In this document: piece by piece, positions 19,185 to 28,873 of the stretch
Layout: each line of letters opens with the position of its first letter
How positions within the stretch are numbered: position 1 is the stretch's first letter
Source of the DNA: Rhodoplanes sp046000175
GTDB taxonomy: Bacteria > Pseudomonadota > Alphaproteobacteria > Rhizobiales > Xanthobacteraceae
NCBI RefSeq assembly: GCF_046000175.1
Contig: NZ_JBEOMB010000047.1
Location: 1 to 64,000, forward strand
DNA: 64,000 bases
Direction: 5' to 3'
The notes under the pieces: generated by a model
Told to the model about the DNA's origin: nothing
What the model saw: the letters and a program-made list of their open reading frames with translations, nothing else
Databases searched by the model: none
Position numbers and translations under genes: made by a program

Positions 19185-20372
19185 ATGACCCCCGTCCCGC
19201 GCGTCGCTCCCTATTCCGGCCCGGCCCTGCTGAGCTACGGCTTTCGTCCGTTCTTCCTCGCCGGCGCGCTGTTCGCCGGCCTCGCCGTGCTCGTGTGGAT
19301 GCCGGTCTACGAGGGCCGCATCGCCATCGACACGGTGTTCGCGCCGGTCGACTGGCACGCCCACGAGCTGCTGTTCGGCTATGTCGCCGCGGTGGTGACG
19401 GGGTTCCTGCTGACCGCCATCCCCAACTGGACCGGCCGGCTGCCGCTCGCCGGGACGCCGCTGCTGGTGCTGGTGCTGGCTTGGCTCGCCGGCCGGGTCG
19501 CCGTCTCGTTCGGCGGGGCGCTCGGCTGGGTGGCCGTAGCCGTGATCGACGTCGCGTTCCTGCTGCTGGTGCTCGCCGCGGCCGGCCGCGAGGTGATCGC
19601 CGGCAGGAACTGGCGCAACCTCCGCGTCCTCGTCATCGTCGGCGTGTTCGCCGCCGCCGACGTCGTCGTCCATGTCGAGGCGCATGTCCGCGGCGAGGCC
19701 GTGCTCGGCCGGCGGCTGGCGCTCGCCGCGATCGTCATGCTGATCGTGCTGATCGGCGGCCGCATCGTCCCGAGCTTCACCCGCAACTGGCTGGTCAAGG
19801 CCAATCCGGGCCGGCTGCCGGCGCCGTTCGGGCGGCTCGACGCGGCGGCGATCGGCGTGTCGGTGCCGGCGCTGGCCGCCTGGCTGGTGGCGCCCACCGG
19901 ATGGCTCACGGCGGCGCTGCTCGGGCTCGCCGGGGCCGTCCAGGCGCTTCGGCTCGCGCGCTGGGCCGGCGATCGCACCGGGCGCGACGCCCTGGTGCTG
20001 ATCCTGCACCTCGGCTACGCCTTCATCCCGCTCGGCTTCCTGCTGCTGGCCGCGGCCGCGCTGTGGCCCGTCGTGCCGGAGGCCGCCGGCATCCATGCCT
20101 GGTCGGTCGGCGCCGTCGGGGTGATGACGCTCGCCGTGATGACGCGGGCGACGCGTGGCCACACCGGCCGCGCCCTCGAGGCGCCGCCGTCGACCCGCGC
20201 CGTCTATGGCGCGGTCGTCGTCGCGGCCGGCCTGCGTCTCCTCGCCGCGCTGGTTCCCGAGCTGGCGACTCCGCTCCTGTGGGCCGCGGCGCTCGCCTGG
20301 GTCGTGGCGTTCTGGGGCTTCTGCGCGGTCTACGGCCCGATGCTGCTCCGTCCGCGCCTCGGGAAGGCGTGA
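19185..20372 (+). CDS. nnrS: NnrS family haem/copper membrane protein
   Basis: The 395-aa polytopic protein has about 12 membrane helices and NnrS signatures: LLSYGFRPFFLAGALFA near the N-terminus, DWHAHELLFGYVAAVVTGF, TAIPNWTG, GGRIVPSFTRNWL and MTRATRGHTGR. Several His residues may bind haem. NnrS proteins are induced with denitrification genes and protect against nitric oxide stress; the mechanism is not settled. The ATG at 19185, with Shine-Dalgarno CTGGAGG, is preferred over the upstream in-frame start at 19116. An FNR/FixK-type box lies upstream. No nitrite or NO reductase genes are in the window. The stop codon abuts that of the convergent glycosyltransferase (TGATCA). Confidence 0.93.
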   Translation: MTPVPRVAPYSGPALLSYGFRPFFLAGALFAGLAVLVWMPVYEGRIAIDTVFAPVDWHAHELLFGYVAAVVTGFLLTAIPNWTGRLPLAGTPLLVLVLAWLAGRVAVSFGGALGWVAVAVIDVAFLLLVLAAAGREVIAGRNWRNLRVLVIVGVFAAADVVVHVEAHVRGEAVLGRRLALAAIVMLIVLIGGRIVPSFTRNWLVKANPGRLPAPFGRLDAAAIGVSVPALAAWLVAPTGWLTAALLGLAGAVQALRLARWAGDRTGRDALVLILHLGYAFIPLGFLLLAAAALWPVVPEAAGIHAWSVGAVGVMTLAVMTRATRGHTGRALEAPPSTRAVYGAVVVAAGLRLLAALVPELATPLLWAAALAWVVAFWGFCAVYGPMLLRPRLGKA

Positions 20373-21704
20373 TCAGGGCGGCGGGTGGTTCGCCGACCGT
20401 GCCGCGTCAGTGGCGGCGAGGACGTCGGCGGCGGTGTCGTCCCAGCCGACCAGGCGGAATTTTTCCGTGATCGCCGCTTCGGCCCGCGCCCGCGCCGCGT
20501 CGTCGTCGAGCAGCGTCTCGATCGCATGCCGCCAGGCCGTCGTATCGGCCGGGTCGAGATGCAGGGCGGCGCCTTGGCTCGCCTCCGGAATCGCCGTCCT
20601 CGTCGAGGCGATGCAGGCCTTGCCGAGCGCCAGGCTCTCGACCACCGGCAGGCCGAAGCCCTCGGACAAGGACGGGAACACCGTGAACCGGCAGTTGGCG
20701 TAGAGCCAGCGGAGCTGGCCGTCGTCGACATTGCTGAGGAAGCGGACCACCGGCGCGGCGTCGCGATCGGCCGTCACGGCGGCGACGAGGGGCGCGCCGT
20801 CGTGGCCGATCCGGCCGGCGATCACCAGCGGCGGCACCCGCCCGCCGCGCGCCCGCGCCAGGTCGCCCCAGATGTCGGTGAGCAGGCGCTGGTTCTTGCG
20901 CCCCGTCACGTCGCCGACGGTGAGGACGAAGCCGCCCGGGGGCAGGCCGTCGACCGACGGCAGGTCGGGCGCGGCCGGGGCGAGGCGGTGGCCGAGCCGG
21001 ATCACCGATAGGGGCGGCAGCGCGGTGCCGCGCGCGCCCGCGTGCGCGACCAGCGCGTCGGCGCTGAACCGCGAGATCGACAGGACGAGCGCGGCATGGC
21101 GCAGGATGAACTCGCTCGACGGAATGTCGGCGGCGTCCGGGTCGGCGGCGCGCGGATCGCCCGGCGGCAGGGTGCCGAGCAGGTCGTAGAACAGCATGGC
21201 GAGCCGCAACCCGCGCCGGCGGCGCAGGTCGATCAGGTGGGCGAAGTCGTGCCGCTGCAGCTCGCCGGGCAGCAGCAGCCAGGCGCCCTCCGGAAAAATC
21301 TCAGCCGCCCCGCCGATCGGGGCCACCACGGCCTCGACCACGGCGCGGCGTCGGCGGCGGAAGCGGTCGCGGATCGCGGTCCGCACGAACCGCTCGAGCC
21401 GCCGGCCGAGCTGCATCAGCGGATGCGACCGCCAGGCCGGGCGCGGCGCCCGGCGGCGCTCCGGCTCGGTCGGGGCGCGGACCGCGGCGAGCGCCTCGGC
21501 GGCGGTCAGCGCGACGAAGCGGTGGGCGGCCCGATCGAAGCGGCAGAAGCGGAGATCGTCGCGGCCGGCGATCGCCCGCTCGGCGAGCGCGCCGACCAGC
21601 TCGCGCTCGACCCGCACGGTGCCGTGGGCGATGCGGCCGCGCTCTTGGAAGGCCGTGGTGAGATCGACGAACAGCGGAGGCGGGGAGGACGGGACCGGTG
21701 ACAT
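20373..21704 (-). CDS. glycosyltransferase family 4-type protein
   Basis: The 443-aa cytoplasmic GT-B protein has the C-terminal nucleotide-sugar lobe GGFVLTVGDVTGRKNQRLL, PPLVIAGRIG, VRFLSNVDDGQLRWLYANC and the E-x7-E region PSLSEGFGLPVVESLALGK. The N-terminal part is Arg-rich and less conserved. Such enzymes add sugars to polysaccharide or lipid-linked precursors; donor and acceptor cannot be read from the sequence. It stands alone, tail-to-tail with nnrS with no spacer, with no other polysaccharide genes adjacent. Confidence 0.88.
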   Translation of the reverse strand: MSPVPSSPPPLFVDLTTAFQERGRIAHGTVRVERELVGALAERAIAGRDDLRFCRFDRAAHRFVALTAAEALAAVRAPTEPERRRAPRPAWRSHPLMQLGRRLERFVRTAIRDRFRRRRRAVVEAVVAPIGGAAEIFPEGAWLLLPGELQRHDFAHLIDLRRRRGLRLAMLFYDLLGTLPPGDPRAADPDAADIPSSEFILRHAALVLSISRFSADALVAHAGARGTALPPLSVIRLGHRLAPAAPDLPSVDGLPPGGFVLTVGDVTGRKNQRLLTDIWGDLARARGGRVPPLVIAGRIGHDGAPLVAAVTADRDAAPVVRFLSNVDDGQLRWLYANCRFTVFPSLSEGFGLPVVESLALGKACIASTRTAIPEASQGAALHLDPADTTAWRHAIETLLDDDAARARAEAAITEKFRLVGWDDTAADVLAATDAARSANHPPP

Positions 21705-22069
21705 GATCAGCAGGGACGCGCGGGCGGCGCTCGCGGCGTCGCGCCGCCTCCATATAGGATAAGGTGCGGGCAGGGAACCGGGGCGGCGTCTCGCCGGCCC
21801 GGTCGCTGCCGCGCCGGCGGTGTCGCGACGGAGTCCGCGACCGCCGTCGCGGCGGTCGTTCGGGCGCGCGGTTCGGCCGGTCTCGCGGGCCGTTCGCCGT
21901 ATTGCACCGCCCCCAGGCCTGTGTTAGCAAACCGGCGGTTTTTCAACGGGGCGTGGGCCGCTCCGGACGCCCCAATCAATCCTGGTCCCGCTGACATTCC
22001 AGGGGCTTGCGCGCTTTCCGCGGAGGGCGCGGCGGGATCCTGGATGCCTGAACGCCGAAAGAGAGCGCC
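21705..22069. other. intergenic region between the glycosyltransferase and the atp operon
   Basis: A 365-base divergent promoter region. No protein-coding frame is convincing. The atp promoter is expected in the second half; TCCAGG and CCTGGA around 21999-22043 form a long-looped inverted repeat of uncertain meaning. Confidence 0.45.
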
Positions 22070-22630
22070 GTGGCAGCAGACGATCCGATCGTGGCCGGAA
22101 TGGCAGGGCGTTACGCGACCGCCCTGTTCGACCTCGCCTCCGAGACGGGCACGCTCGATGCGGTGAGCCGCGATCTCGACAGCTTCGAGCGGCTGCTCGA
22201 CGGCAGCCCCGATCTCCTGCGTCTGGTCCGCAGCCCGGCCTTCACGGCCGAGGAGCAGACCCGGGCCGTGACGGCGGTGCTCGCCAAGGCCAAGATCGGC
22301 GGCACGGCGGCGAACTTCCTGCGCCTCGTCGCCCACAATCGTCGCCTGTTCGGCGTGCGCGACATGATCCGCGACTTCCGCGAGCTGCTCGCCCGCCACC
22401 GCGGCGAGGTGACGGCGACCGTGACGGTCGCCGAGCCGCTCGCCGACGCTCACAAGGCGGAGATCAAGAAGGCGCTCGACGCCGTCACGGGCAAGAACGT
22501 CAAGATTGAAGTGCAGGTCGATCCCGCCATCATCGGCGGGCTCGTGGTGAAGGTCGGCAGCCGGATGGTCGACGGCTCGCTCCGGACCAAGCTGAATGCA
22601 ATCAAGCACGCGATGAAAGAGGTCGGCTGA
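22070..22630 (+). CDS. atpH: F1 ATP synthase delta subunit
   Basis: The delta (OSCP) subunit links F1 to the peripheral stalk. The 186-aa sequence shows GRYATALFDLASE at the N-terminus and the C-terminal signature QVDPAIIGGLVVKVGSRMVDGS. The start is GTG at 22070, after a GAGAG Shine-Dalgarno. The stop overlaps the atpA ATG (TGATG). As in other Alphaproteobacteria the F1 genes form their own operon, apart from the F0 genes. Confidence 0.96.
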   Translation: MAADDPIVAGMAGRYATALFDLASETGTLDAVSRDLDSFERLLDGSPDLLRLVRSPAFTAEEQTRAVTAVLAKAKIGGTAANFLRLVAHNRRLFGVRDMIRDFRELLARHRGEVTATVTVAEPLADAHKAEIKKALDAVTGKNVKIEVQVDPAIIGGLVVKVGSRMVDGSLRTKLNAIKHAMKEVG

Positions 22631-24159
22631 TGGACATCCGCGCCGCAGAGATTTCTGCGATCCTCAAGGAGCAGATCAAGACCTTCGGCCAGGAAGCCGA
22701 GGTCTCCGAAGTCGGCCAGGTCCTCTCCGTCGGCGACGGCATCGCCCGCGTCTACGGCCTCGACAACGTCCAGGCCGGCGAGATGGTCGAGTTCGAGAAC
22801 GGCGTGCGGGGCATGGCCCTGAACCTCGAGATCGACAATGTCGGCATCGTGATCTTCGGCAACGACCGCGAGATCAAGGAAGGCCAGACCGTCAAGCGCA
22901 CCCGCGCCATCGTGGACGTGCCGGTCGGCAAGGGCCTGCTCGGCCGCGTCGTCGACGCGCTCGGCAACCCGATCGACGGCAAGGGCCCGATCGAGGCGAC
23001 CGAGCGCCGCCGCGTCGACGTGAAGGCGCCCGGCATCATTCCGCGCAAGTCCGTGCACGAGCCGATGGCGACCGGCCTCAAGGCCATCGACGCGCTGATC
23101 CCGATCGGCCGCGGCCAGCGCGAGCTGGTCATCGGCGACCGCCAGACCGGCAAGACCGCGATCGTCCTCGACACCATCCTGAACCAGAAGCCGCTCAACG
23201 CGACCGGCGACGAGAAGATCAAGCTCTACTGCGTCTATGTCGCGGTGGGCCAGAAGCGCTCGACCGTCGCGCAGTTCGTGAAGGCGCTGGAAGAGAACGG
23301 CGCGCTCGAATACTCGATCGTCGTCGCCGCCACGGCCTCCGATCCGGCCCCGATGCAGTACCTGGCGCCGTTCGCCGGCTGCACCATGGGCGAGTACTTC
23401 CGCGACAACGGCATGCACGCCGTGATCTTCTACGACGACCTGTCCAAGCAGGCGGTCGCCTATCGCCAGATGTCGCTGCTGCTGCGCCGTCCGCCCGGTC
23501 GCGAGGCGTATCCGGGCGACGTGTTCTATCTCCACTCGCGCCTGCTCGAGCGCGCCGCGAAGATGAACGACGAGAACGGCTCGGGCTCGCTCACCGCGCT
23601 CCCGGTCATCGAGACGCAGGCCAACGACGTGTCGGCCTACATCCCGACCAACGTCATCTCGATCACGGACGGCCAGATCTTCCTGGAGACCGACCTGTTC
23701 TACCAGGGCATTCGTCCCGCCGTGAACGTCGGCCTGTCGGTGTCGCGCGTCGGCTCCTCGGCCCAGACCAAGGCGATGAAGAAGGTCGCCGGCAAGATCA
23801 AGGGCGAGCTCGCTCAGTATCGCGAGATGGCGGCTTTCGCGCAGTTCGGCTCCGACCTCGACGCGACGACGCAGCGCCTGCTCAATCGCGGCTCGCGGCT
23901 CACCGAGCTCCTCAAGCAGGCGCAGTTCTCGCCGCTGAAGATGGAGGAGCAGGTCGTCGTCATCTATGCCGGCGTCAACGGCTATCTCGACCCGCTGCCG
24001 GTGGCGAGCGTGAAGTCCTTCGAGCAGGGCCTCCTGTCGCTGTTCCGGACCAAGTACGAGGACGTGCTCAACACGATCCGCGACAAGCGCGATCTCGACG
24101 ACGCGACCGCCGCCAAGGTGAAGTCGATCATCGACGAGTACGCCAAGACCTTCGCGTGA
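22630..24159 (+). CDS. atpA: F1 ATP synthase alpha subunit
   Basis: The 509-aa non-catalytic nucleotide-binding subunit of the F1 hexamer. It has the P-loop VIGDRQTGKTAIV (about residue 167), VYVAVGQKRSTVAQ, the FYDDLSKQAVAYRQMSLLLR segment and the arginine-finger region PAVNVGLSVSRVGSSAQ. Length and order are normal. Between it and atpG lies a 133-nt gap filled by a dispersed palindrome, which is unusual inside this essential operon. Confidence 0.98.
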   Translation: MDIRAAEISAILKEQIKTFGQEAEVSEVGQVLSVGDGIARVYGLDNVQAGEMVEFENGVRGMALNLEIDNVGIVIFGNDREIKEGQTVKRTRAIVDVPVGKGLLGRVVDALGNPIDGKGPIEATERRRVDVKAPGIIPRKSVHEPMATGLKAIDALIPIGRGQRELVIGDRQTGKTAIVLDTILNQKPLNATGDEKIKLYCVYVAVGQKRSTVAQFVKALEENGALEYSIVVAATASDPAPMQYLAPFAGCTMGEYFRDNGMHAVIFYDDLSKQAVAYRQMSLLLRRPPGREAYPGDVFYLHSRLLERAAKMNDENGSGSLTALPVIETQANDVSAYIPTNVISITDGQIFLETDLFYQGIRPAVNVGLSVSRVGSSAQTKAMKKVAGKIKGELAQYREMAAFAQFGSDLDATTQRLLNRGSRLTELLKQAQFSPLKMEEQVVVIYAGVNGYLDPLPVASVKSFEQGLLSLFRTKYEDVLNTIRDKRDLDDATAAKVKSIIDEYAKTFA

Positions 24160-24168
24160 TCTTGAGCG

Positions 24169-24255
24169 TCGTGGCCGGGCTCGTCCCGGCCATCCACGTC
24201 TCGGGACGTGAGAGAGCGACGCGCGTGGATGCCCGGCACGAGGCCGGGCATGACG
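24169..24255. repeat. dispersed palindromic repeat, family B, inside the atp operon
   Basis: This imperfect inverted repeat has arms TGGCCGGGCTCGTCCCGGCC / GGCACGAGGCCGGGCATGAC and inner arms CCATCCACG / CGTGGATG. It fills the atpA-atpG gap. Other copies are at 28701, 35229 and 58402. Confidence 0.85.
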
Positions 24256-24292
24256 AGACCGAAGCCGGACCGGGCGCAAAGGTGACCACGGA

Positions 24293-25168
24293 ATGCCGAG
24301 CCTGAAAGACCTGCGAAACCGGATCGCCGCGACCAAGGCGACGCAGAAGATCACCAAGGCCATGCAGATGGTCGCCGCCTCCAAGCTGCGGCGCGCCCAG
24401 GCGGCCGCCGAGGCCGCGCGGCCCTATTCGGAGCGCATGCAGCGCACGCTCGGCAACATCGCCGCCTCGGTGCAGAACAATCCCGAGGGGCCGCGCCTGC
24501 TCGCCGGCACCGGCCGCGACCAGGTGCATCTGCTGCTCGTCTGCACGGGCGAGCGCGGCCTGTGCGGCCCGTTCAACTCGGCGATCGTGCGGCTCGCGCG
24601 TGACCGCGCCAACCAGCTCCTCGCCGAAGGCAAGACGATCAAGATCCTGTGCGTCGGCCGCAAGGGCTACGACCAGCTCAAGCGGCTGTTCGAGGACGAG
24701 ATCATCGACGTGATCGATCTGCGCGCCGTGCGCCAGATCCGCTTCGAGAACGCCCACGAGATCGGCCAGCGGGTGATCTCGCTCTACGAGCAGGGCGCCT
24801 TCGACGTCTGCACGCTGTTCTACTCGCGCTTCAAGTCGGTGATCGCGCAGATCCCGACCGCGCAGCAGATCGTGCCGGCCGTGTTCGAGGGCGCGGCCGC
24901 CAACGGCCCGGCGCCCGTCTACGAGTACGAGCCCGACGAGGAGCAGATCCTCGCCGAGCTGCTGCCGCTCAACATCTCGGTGCAGGTCTTCAAGGCGCTG
25001 CTGGAGAACGCCGCCTCGTTCTACGGCGCCCAGATGACCGCGATGGACAACGCCACGCGCAACGCCGGCGAGATGATCCGCAAGCAGACGCTGAAATACA
25101 ACCGCACCCGCCAGGCGATGATCACCAAGGAGCTGATCGAGATCATCTCCGGCGCCGAGGCGCTCTGA
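24293..25168 (+). CDS. atpG: F1 ATP synthase gamma subunit
   Basis: The 291-aa central rotor shaft subunit. N-terminal PSLKDLRNRIAATKATQKIT and C-terminal MTAMDNATRNAGEMIRKQTL are the family's conserved terminal helices that insert into the alpha/beta hexamer. The length is normal. In most Alphaproteobacteria atpD follows directly; here an Ohr/OsmC gene intervenes. Confidence 0.97.
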   Translation: MPSLKDLRNRIAATKATQKITKAMQMVAASKLRRAQAAAEAARPYSERMQRTLGNIAASVQNNPEGPRLLAGTGRDQVHLLLVCTGERGLCGPFNSAIVRLARDRANQLLAEGKTIKILCVGRKGYDQLKRLFEDEIIDVIDLRAVRQIRFENAHEIGQRVISLYEQGAFDVCTLFYSRFKSVIAQIPTAQQIVPAVFEGAAANGPAPVYEYEPDEEQILAELLPLNISVQVFKALLENAASFYGAQMTAMDNATRNAGEMIRKQTLKYNRTRQAMITKELIEIISGAEAL

Positions 25169-25211
25169 GGCGCTCCGACGCAACACCGCACAGTCGAACG
25201 GGAGACCCCCC

Positions 25212-25616
25212 ATGGCCTACAAGACGACGGCGACGACGAGCGGCGGCCGCAACGGCCGCGCGGTGCTGGAGAACGGCGGCCTCGGGCTCGCCATGGCGTT
25301 CCCCAAGGAGCTGGGCGGCAACGGCGACGGCCACAATCCGGAGCAGCTCTTCGCGCTCGGCTGGTCGTCCTGCTTCGGCCAGGCGATCCTGGCGCTCGCC
25401 AAGAACCACGGCGTCGACGGCCAGGCCGCCAAGGTCACGGTGTCGATCGGCATCGACAAGGACGACACGAGCTTCGCGCTGACCGCCGACATCAAGGTGT
25501 CGATCCCGGGCGCCGACAAGGACAAGGTCCGGGCGCTGGTCGAGGACGCCCACCGCATCTGCCCGTATTCCCGCGCCACCCGCAACAACGTGCCGGTCAC
25601 GCTGACCGTCGTCTGA
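25212..25616 (+). CDS. Ohr/OsmC family peroxiredoxin inside the atp operon
   Basis: The 134-aa protein has the two reactive cysteines of the Ohr/OsmC fold: Cys54 in LGWSSCFGQAI and Cys117 in ICPYSRATRNN, with Glu44 in NPEQLFALG. These enzymes reduce organic hydroperoxides using lipoylated proteins as donors. The motif spacing favours the Ohr subclass. The gene lies 43 nt after atpG and 61 nt before atpD on the same strand with a GGGAGA Shine-Dalgarno, so it is almost certainly cotranscribed with ATP synthase. No ohrR regulator is adjacent. Confidence 0.9.
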   Translation: MAYKTTATTSGGRNGRAVLENGGLGLAMAFPKELGGNGDGHNPEQLFALGWSSCFGQAILALAKNHGVDGQAAKVTVSIGIDKDDTSFALTADIKVSIPGADKDKVRALVEDAHRICPYSRATRNNVPVTLTVV

Positions 25617-25677
25617 GCATCATTCGCGTCTTGCTCGGACCGGGTCGTGCCGCGGTTCGAGTCGCAAGGAGACATCC

Positions 25678-27123
<1,446 letters not shown>

Positions 27124-27136
27124 GCCGCCTTCGGCG

Positions 27137-27239
27137 AGCGAATAGCGAGTGGCGAATAGCGAATAGGGAGTAGCGAAGCGGGAAGAGCAGCAGCGGATGG
27201 TCTCCGACCCTATTCGCTACTCGCCATTCGCCATTCGCT
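27137..27239. repeat. long inverted repeat of iterated GCGAATR units between atpD and atpC
   Basis: The left arm 27137-27168 and right arm 27208-27239 are 32 nt each, complementary at 29 of 32 positions, with a 39-nt loop. The arms are built from tandem 7-nt units such as GCGAATA and GCGAGTG. The right arm ends immediately before the AAGG Shine-Dalgarno of atpC. The region is strikingly AT-rich for this genome. Confidence 0.9.
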
Positions 27240-27249
27240 AAGGTCAACC

Positions 27250-27648
27250 ATGTCCACGTTCCATTTCGAGCTCGTGTCGCCCGAGAAGCTGATGTTCTCC
27301 GGCGAGGTCACCCAGGTGGATGTGCCGGGCGAGGAGGGCGACTTCGGCGTGATGGCCGGCCACGCGCCCTTCGTCGCGACGCTGCGGCCTGGCGTGCTCA
27401 CCGTCTACGGCGAGAACGCGCCGAAGATGATCGTGGTGCGCGGCGGCTTCGCCGAGGTCGGGCCGAACGGCCTCACCGTGCTGGCCCAGGAGGTCATCCC
27501 GGTCGACGAGATCCAGCCCGACGTGATCCGCCAGGCGATCGACGACGCCAAGGAAGACGTCGCCGACGCCAAGGACGACCGCACCCGCGACAAGGCGACC
27601 GAGCGCCTCGCCCAGCTGGAAGTTCTGAAGGACGCGCTCGGGCACTGA
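27250..27648 (+). CDS. atpC: F1 ATP synthase epsilon subunit
   Basis: The 132-aa epsilon subunit forms the N-terminal beta sandwich (FHFELVSPEKLMFSGEV, VPGEEGDFGVMAGHAPF, VRGGFAEVGPNGLTVLAQE) and a C-terminal helical part that regulates ATPase activity. The length is typical for the alphaproteobacterial form. The start is ATG. The only visible Shine-Dalgarno (AAGG at 27240) abuts the large inverted repeat, so folding of the mRNA could affect its translation. Confidence 0.96.
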   Translation: MSTFHFELVSPEKLMFSGEVTQVDVPGEEGDFGVMAGHAPFVATLRPGVLTVYGENAPKMIVVRGGFAEVGPNGLTVLAQEVIPVDEIQPDVIRQAIDDAKEDVADAKDDRTRDKATERLAQLEVLKDALGH

Positions 27649-27781
27649 GCCGCCCACGTCCGGCACAAGCGCTTCCCGATCCGCGGCCGGCCCAGTGCCG
27701 GCCGCGTGCGTTTCGGATACGCTCGCGCTATGATGGCGGCGTGCATTCCCGCACCGAACGCCGCGCCAAGGCGACTGCACG

Positions 27782-28681
27782 ATGAGCTTCGCGCCCCTGC
27801 AGTACGACGAGCCGCTGTACCGGCCCCCGAGCGAGGGCCGCAACCTGATCATCCAGGCGACGATCGGCTGCTCGTTCAATCGCTGCACCTTCTGCGCGAT
27901 GTACAAGACCAAGCACTTCCACGCGCGCCCGCTCGCCGACGTGTTCGACGACATCGCCGCGGCGGCGCGCTGGTGGCCGGACGCCGACCGCATCTTCCTC
28001 GCTGACGGCGACGCGCTGGTGCTGCCGACCGAGACGTTGGTCGGGATTCTCGATCGTCTCGCAGCCACGTTTCCGCGGCTGCAGCGGGTGTCGTCCTATG
28101 CGACGCCCATCAACCTGACGCAGAAAACGCCGGACGAGTTGCGCCTCTTACGCGAGAAGGGCCTGTCGCTCGTCTATGTCGGGGTCGAGTCCGGGGCTCC
28201 CGCGATCCTCTCGCGGATCAGAAAGGGCGCGACACCGGAACGCATCGCCGAGGCCATGAACCGGGCGCGGGACGCCGGCCTCGCCGTGTCGGCGACCGTC
28301 ATCCTCGGGGTCGGCGGCAAGCATCTCTGGCGCGAGCATGTGGAGGGGACCGCGGCCGTGATCAACGCGGCGCCGCCCGCCTATCTCTCGACGCTTCAGC
28401 TCCGCCTCGGCGCGGACGAGATCGAAGAGTTCGTCACCCGCTTCCAGCGCGACGGCACGCCGTTCGAGTGGCAGGACGATGCCGGTGTGCTGGAAGAGCA
28501 GGAGGCGCTGCTCGCCGCCCTCGATCCGCCGCACCCGGTGACGTTTCGCTCCAACCACGCCTCGAACTGTCTGCCCCTCGCCGGCACGCTGCCCGACGAT
28601 CGTGATCAGCTGCTGCAGATCGTCGCGGCGGCCCGCAAAGGCGCGCCGATGCTGCGCCCGGAGTTCCTGCGGGGGCTGTGA
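27782..28681 (+). CDS. radical SAM protein of unknown substrate
   Basis: The 299-aa protein carries the cluster-binding motif CSFNRCTFC (residues about 30-38) in the spacing C-x4-C-x2-C, unlike the usual C-x3-C-x2-C. The downstream radical SAM core shows VYVGVESGAPAILSRIRKGA and VSATVILGVGG. It resembles the B12-free Elp3/YgiQ/HemN-like class of short radical SAM proteins. No auxiliary cluster or partner domain is seen. It starts 133 nt after atpC on the same strand, and co-transcription is possible. The substrate cannot be inferred. Confidence 0.85.
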   Translation: MSFAPLQYDEPLYRPPSEGRNLIIQATIGCSFNRCTFCAMYKTKHFHARPLADVFDDIAAAARWWPDADRIFLADGDALVLPTETLVGILDRLAATFPRLQRVSSYATPINLTQKTPDELRLLREKGLSLVYVGVESGAPAILSRIRKGATPERIAEAMNRARDAGLAVSATVILGVGGKHLWREHVEGTAAVINAAPPAYLSTLQLRLGADEIEEFVTRFQRDGTPFEWQDDAGVLEEQEALLAALDPPHPVTFRSNHASNCLPLAGTLPDDRDQLLQIVAAARKGAPMLRPEFLRGL

Positions 28682-28700
28682 GCGTCCACGCACTCCGACC

Positions 28701-28785
28701 CGTCATGCCCGGCCTTGTGCTCCGGCATCCACGTCCTCGCAGCGATGCGACGTCGAAGATCGTGGATGGCCGGGCTCATCCCGCG
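28701..28785. repeat. degenerate family B palindromic repeat
   Basis: The element carries CGTCATGCCCGGCCTTGTGC and GTGGATGGCCGGGCTCATCC. Its 3' part is decayed relative to the copies at 24169 and 35229. It lies between the convergent radical SAM and TSUP permease genes. Confidence 0.6.
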
Positions 28786-28873
28786 GCTGAAACAAGCCTG
28801 CAGGACGTGGCGGCCCGTGACGCGCGCCGCCATGACGGAGCGAGGGGCGTGGGCCGGGCTCGCGGAAAAAGAG

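Noticed and set aside
19059..20372. A denitrification gene cluster around nnrS
   Set aside because: No nir, nor, nos or nap genes are found within the window; only nnrS and a generic cytochrome c are present.
27137..27239. Possible CRISPR or tandem-repeat array between atpD and atpC
   Set aside because: The 7-nt units have no spacers of constant length and form one inverted repeat; no cas genes are present.
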